6,926 nucleotides of DNA from an uncultured archaeon (GTDB lineage: Archaea > Korarchaeota > Korarchaeia > Korarchaeales > Korarchaeaceae): the NCBI GenBank assembly GCA_938073845.1, contig CALJEO010000020.1, positions 1 to 6,926 on the forward strand, given 5' to 3'. Made by a program: the position numbers and the translations under genes. Under the pieces are notes generated by a model, which saw only the letters and a list, made by a program, of their open reading frames with translations, did not search any database and was not told the DNA's origin. How positions within the stretch are numbered: position 1 is the first letter of the stretch; each line of letters starts with the position of its first letter. Shown here in pieces: positions 4,927 through 6,926 of the stretch.

Positions 4927-6753
4927 TTACCCCAAAGCTCCAGAACCGCTGGCAGTGAAAGCATCCGAGCTGCGGTGGAACTTATAGTTATCGGCAACGG
5001 TTGAGCGAACGATCCTCCTGTAGTGATCGAGGGCCCTCCTAACGTAGTCCTCCCCTATCCTCCCGTGGGGGGATGGGATCTCGAAGACCCTCTTTGGGAC
5101 CCTTAAGTTATCTGGATCGAATCCCATCAGGACCTTGAGCCTGAGCTTCTCCCTGTATATCTCCCTCCCTAACTCCCTGAGCTCCTCCTCGCTCATCGAT
5201 ATCCCTAGGGGCTTCAAAGCCCTCGAGATGAGATCGGGCCTGTAGACCCCCCTCACGAATAGGCAGATGACTAAGGATGTTAAGACCTGCCTCCAAGACT
5301 CCTCCTCGATTAACTCATCTATTAGAGCTTCAGGATCCGGATAAGCCTTTCCCAAGTACTTCTGATCCAGGGAGTAGCCTGCATTATCCAGATGACTATG
5401 TCTGAGGCCTATCGCGTAACCCACGTGAGCTCCGGGGCCAGTATGGTATCCGGGCATCTCATTACCACCTAAGGTGAGGGCATACTCAGAGCCACCGTAC
5501 CTCTCAGCAACTCTCTCAGTTCCCTCAGCCAGCAGTTTGTAGAAACCGTTAGGCTGTTCCACTATGAGCTCCAGCATCCTGAGGTAGGTCCTCCAGTCCC
5601 CCCAGCTGGGCCTCACCACGGTCTCCTCGTCGCTGATAGCGCCCCTCTCATATGCCTCAGTGGCCCATGCCAACGCAACTCCTGAGCTTATAGCGTCAAG
5701 TCCAAGGGCATCTGCCTGCTCCACGAGCTTCAGGACTCCCTTGATCTCGCTGACCCCTAGCATGCTGCCGAGAGCGTATATGGGTTCGTAGTCGTAGCTT
5801 ATGTACCTAGTGACGTAGAAGTACTTCTCTCCAGGGTAGAGCTCCCTTATCGAGGCTATGTGCACGCAAGCTATTGGGCAGTGGGCGCAGGCTATCCTCC
5901 TCGCCAGGCTCTCCTGAGCGAACCTCTCACCGCTTATCAGCTCAGCACCCTCGAACCTAGCTGACTTAAGGTTCCTTGTTGGCAAACCCCCGATCTCGTT
6001 GAGGGGGGTCACGTTCTCAGCAGTACCTAGCTCGTGGTACTTCCTTGTGGCTGGGCTCCTGAGACACTCCTCGAAGGCCGACCTATAGGCCTCCCTATAC
6101 TCCCTGACGTCAGCCACGGGGATGGCCCTCCTCCCTCCCACCACCAAGGCCTTGAGCCTCTTGGAGCCCCATACAGCCCCCAGTCCAAGCCTGCCGAAGT
6201 GTCTATATGTCTCAAGGACGACCGAAGCATACCTAACCAGCTTCTCCCCAGCCCTACCTATCCTCATTATGCTCCTGAGGCCCGGCCAAGGCTCCCTCTC
6301 CCTCAACACCTTACCTATCGTTAGGGAACTCCTCACACCCCAGAGGGAGCTAGCGTCCCTGAACTCGGCAATGCCATCGTGTATCGAGAGGTAAATGGGT
6401 GTTTCGCTAGCCCCCTTCATCACTAGAGCCCCGAATCCAGACATCCTAAGGGCTATGGCAGCCCTTCCCCCCGCGTGAGATTCCCCTAGGTTTCCCGTGA
6501 GGGGGGATTTGAACATCGCAACGAGCTTTGAAGCGGCTGGGTAGACGCCCGTGAAGATGCCTACTGCCATGACCACGACGTTCTCAGGGGAGAGGGGATC
6601 AACCTTGGGATCAATCTCCTCCTTGAGCAGTTGCGTAGCCACTCCTGTACCCCCCAGGTACCTGGAGAAGAGGTCCTCCCTCCTCTCCACCCTGCACCTC
6701 CTGTTCGTAAGATCTACGTAGAGCACCCTAGCTAGCTGCTCATCAGCCGGCAT
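4927..6753 (-). CDS. Aldehyde:ferredoxin oxidoreductase family enzyme (tungsten/molybdopterin)
   Basis: A 608-residue member of the AOR family, whose members use a bis-tungstopterin plus one [4Fe-4S] cluster to oxidise aldehydes or related compounds and reduce ferredoxin. The N-terminal AOR domain runs to about 207, with LVAMFKSPLTGNLGESHAGG (78-97) and pterin-contacting FGRLGLGAVWGSKRLKALVV (186-205). The cluster ligands are CAHCPIAC (C289, C292, C296) and C497 in SLVICLFV, at the positions known from Pyrococcus AOR. YEPIYALGSMLG (322-333) is typical of the middle domain. Length is normal (about 600). Unusual points: the C-domain motif near 449-464 reads GLRHSHLDNAGYSLDQ, where classical AORs have an RG..HLR-type sequence, and the tail after about 580 lacks the usual RGWD...G.PT ending. 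The ATG directly follows the ferredoxin TGA and has a good ribosome binding site, so the two form one operon. The family is certain; the substrate cannot be read from the sequence. Confidence 0.94.
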   Translation of the reverse strand: MPADEQLARVLYVDLTNRRCRVERREDLFSRYLGGTGVATQLLKEEIDPKVDPLSPENVVVMAVGIFTGVYPAASKLVAMFKSPLTGNLGESHAGGRAAIALRMSGFGALVMKGASETPIYLSIHDGIAEFRDASSLWGVRSSLTIGKVLREREPWPGLRSIMRIGRAGEKLVRYASVVLETYRHFGRLGLGAVWGSKRLKALVVGGRRAIPVADVREYREAYRSAFEECLRSPATRKYHELGTAENVTPLNEIGGLPTRNLKSARFEGAELISGERFAQESLARRIACAHCPIACVHIASIRELYPGEKYFYVTRYISYDYEPIYALGSMLGVSEIKGVLKLVEQADALGLDAISSGVALAWATEAYERGAISDEETVVRPSWGDWRTYLRMLELIVEQPNGFYKLLAEGTERVAERYGGSEYALTLGGNEMPGYHTGPGAHVGYAIGLRHSHLDNAGYSLDQKYLGKAYPDPEALIDELIEEESWRQVLTSLVICLFVRGVYRPDLISRALKPLGISMSEEELRELGREIYREKLRLKVLMGFDPDNLRVPKRVFEIPSPHGRIGEDYVRRALDHYRRIVRSTVADNYKFHRSSDAFTASGSGALG

Positions 6754-6926
6754 TCACGTCACCCTTATGACTCCATACGGACAAAAATCAACGCAATAAC
6801 CGCAGTGAGTGCATATGATTGGCTTATTGACGAGGTCATCCCAGAAGATAGCTCCGAATGGGCAGGCTTGGACGCAGTAACCGCAACCTATGCAGGGCCT
6901 CGAGTCCAGTATCACGCCGCCCCCTC
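6754..6926 (-). CDS. Dicluster [4Fe-4S] ferredoxin subunit, 5' end outside the window
   Basis: The last 56 residues of a ferredoxin-type protein are visible; the start lies beyond base 6926. Two motifs, CIGCGYCVQACP and CTHCGYCVDFCP, separated by 16 residues, give eight cysteines for two [4Fe-4S] clusters. The fold is the standard bacterial/archaeal dicluster ferredoxin, ending in YGVIRVT. Its TGA (6756-6754) directly abuts the AOR-family ATG. Tungsten enzymes of this family are often encoded with such a small polyferredoxin, so it most likely carries electrons from the pterin enzyme to a soluble ferredoxin or another acceptor. Whether more clusters or a further domain lie upstream cannot be seen. 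It is unlikely to be a free general ferredoxin, given the tight coupling. Confidence 0.92.
   Translation of the reverse strand, partial: GGGVILDSRPCIGCGYCVQACPFGAIFWDDLVNKPIICTHCGYCVDFCPYGVIRVT
6759..6764 (-). promoter_or_regulatory. Ribosome binding site of the AOR-family gene
   Basis: On the minus strand GGGTGA lies within the last codons of the ferredoxin gene, five bases before the AOR-family ATG at 6753. It supports this start over other in-frame codons and indicates translation from the shared mRNA. Confidence 0.65.

Overview
The window reads as a piece of a thermophilic archaeal chromosome, most likely from the TACK side (a korarchaeote or thermoproteote is my best guess; this is inference). 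Signs are an XPD/Rad3-type iron-sulfur helicase, an archaeal SbcD-related phosphoesterase, a tungsten/molybdopterin aldehyde:ferredoxin oxidoreductase-family enzyme with its own dicluster ferredoxin, AGG/AGA-dominated arginine codons, purine-rich coding strands, archaeal TATA-like boxes about 23-26 bases upstream of start codons (leaderless transcripts), and GGTGA-type ribosome binding sites in front of genes internal to operons.

Layout. Bases 3-515 (+) encode a coiled-coil protein built from hendecad and heptad repeats, some of them recent 21-base tandem duplications. Bases 516-1255 hold no intact gene. The minus strand there keeps two adjacent open stretches, in different frames, that look like the last two acidic motifs of a decayed DDE transposase; the rest has only inverted repeats. 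Bases 1256-3061 (-) encode the XPD-like helicase. Its promoter faces away from a 490-base gap that holds one short, doubtful ORF (3251-3508) preceded by decayed-looking reading frames. Bases 3552-4790 (+) are a two-gene operon: a calcineurin-like metallophosphoesterase, then, with no gap between stop and start, a small HAD phosphatase similar to the phosphatase domain of polynucleotide kinase-phosphatase. A 136-base convergent intergenic region with an inverted repeat and a 12-base palindrome follows. Bases 4927-6926 (-) are an operon of a ferredoxin (its 5' end lies outside the window) and an AOR-family oxidoreductase whose start codon directly abuts the ferredoxin stop.

How the genes may work together. 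The ferredoxin and AOR-family enzyme almost certainly form one redox unit: a tungsten or molybdenum pterin enzyme oxidising an unidentified substrate and passing electrons through [4Fe-4S] clusters. The helicase, the SbcD-related phosphoesterase and the PNKP-like phosphatase could all act on nucleic acids and sit side by side, which hints at a DNA-repair neighbourhood, but only the latter two are visibly co-transcribed. I found no CRISPR array, tRNA, rRNA or intact mobile element, and nothing here that I would call a new system with confidence.
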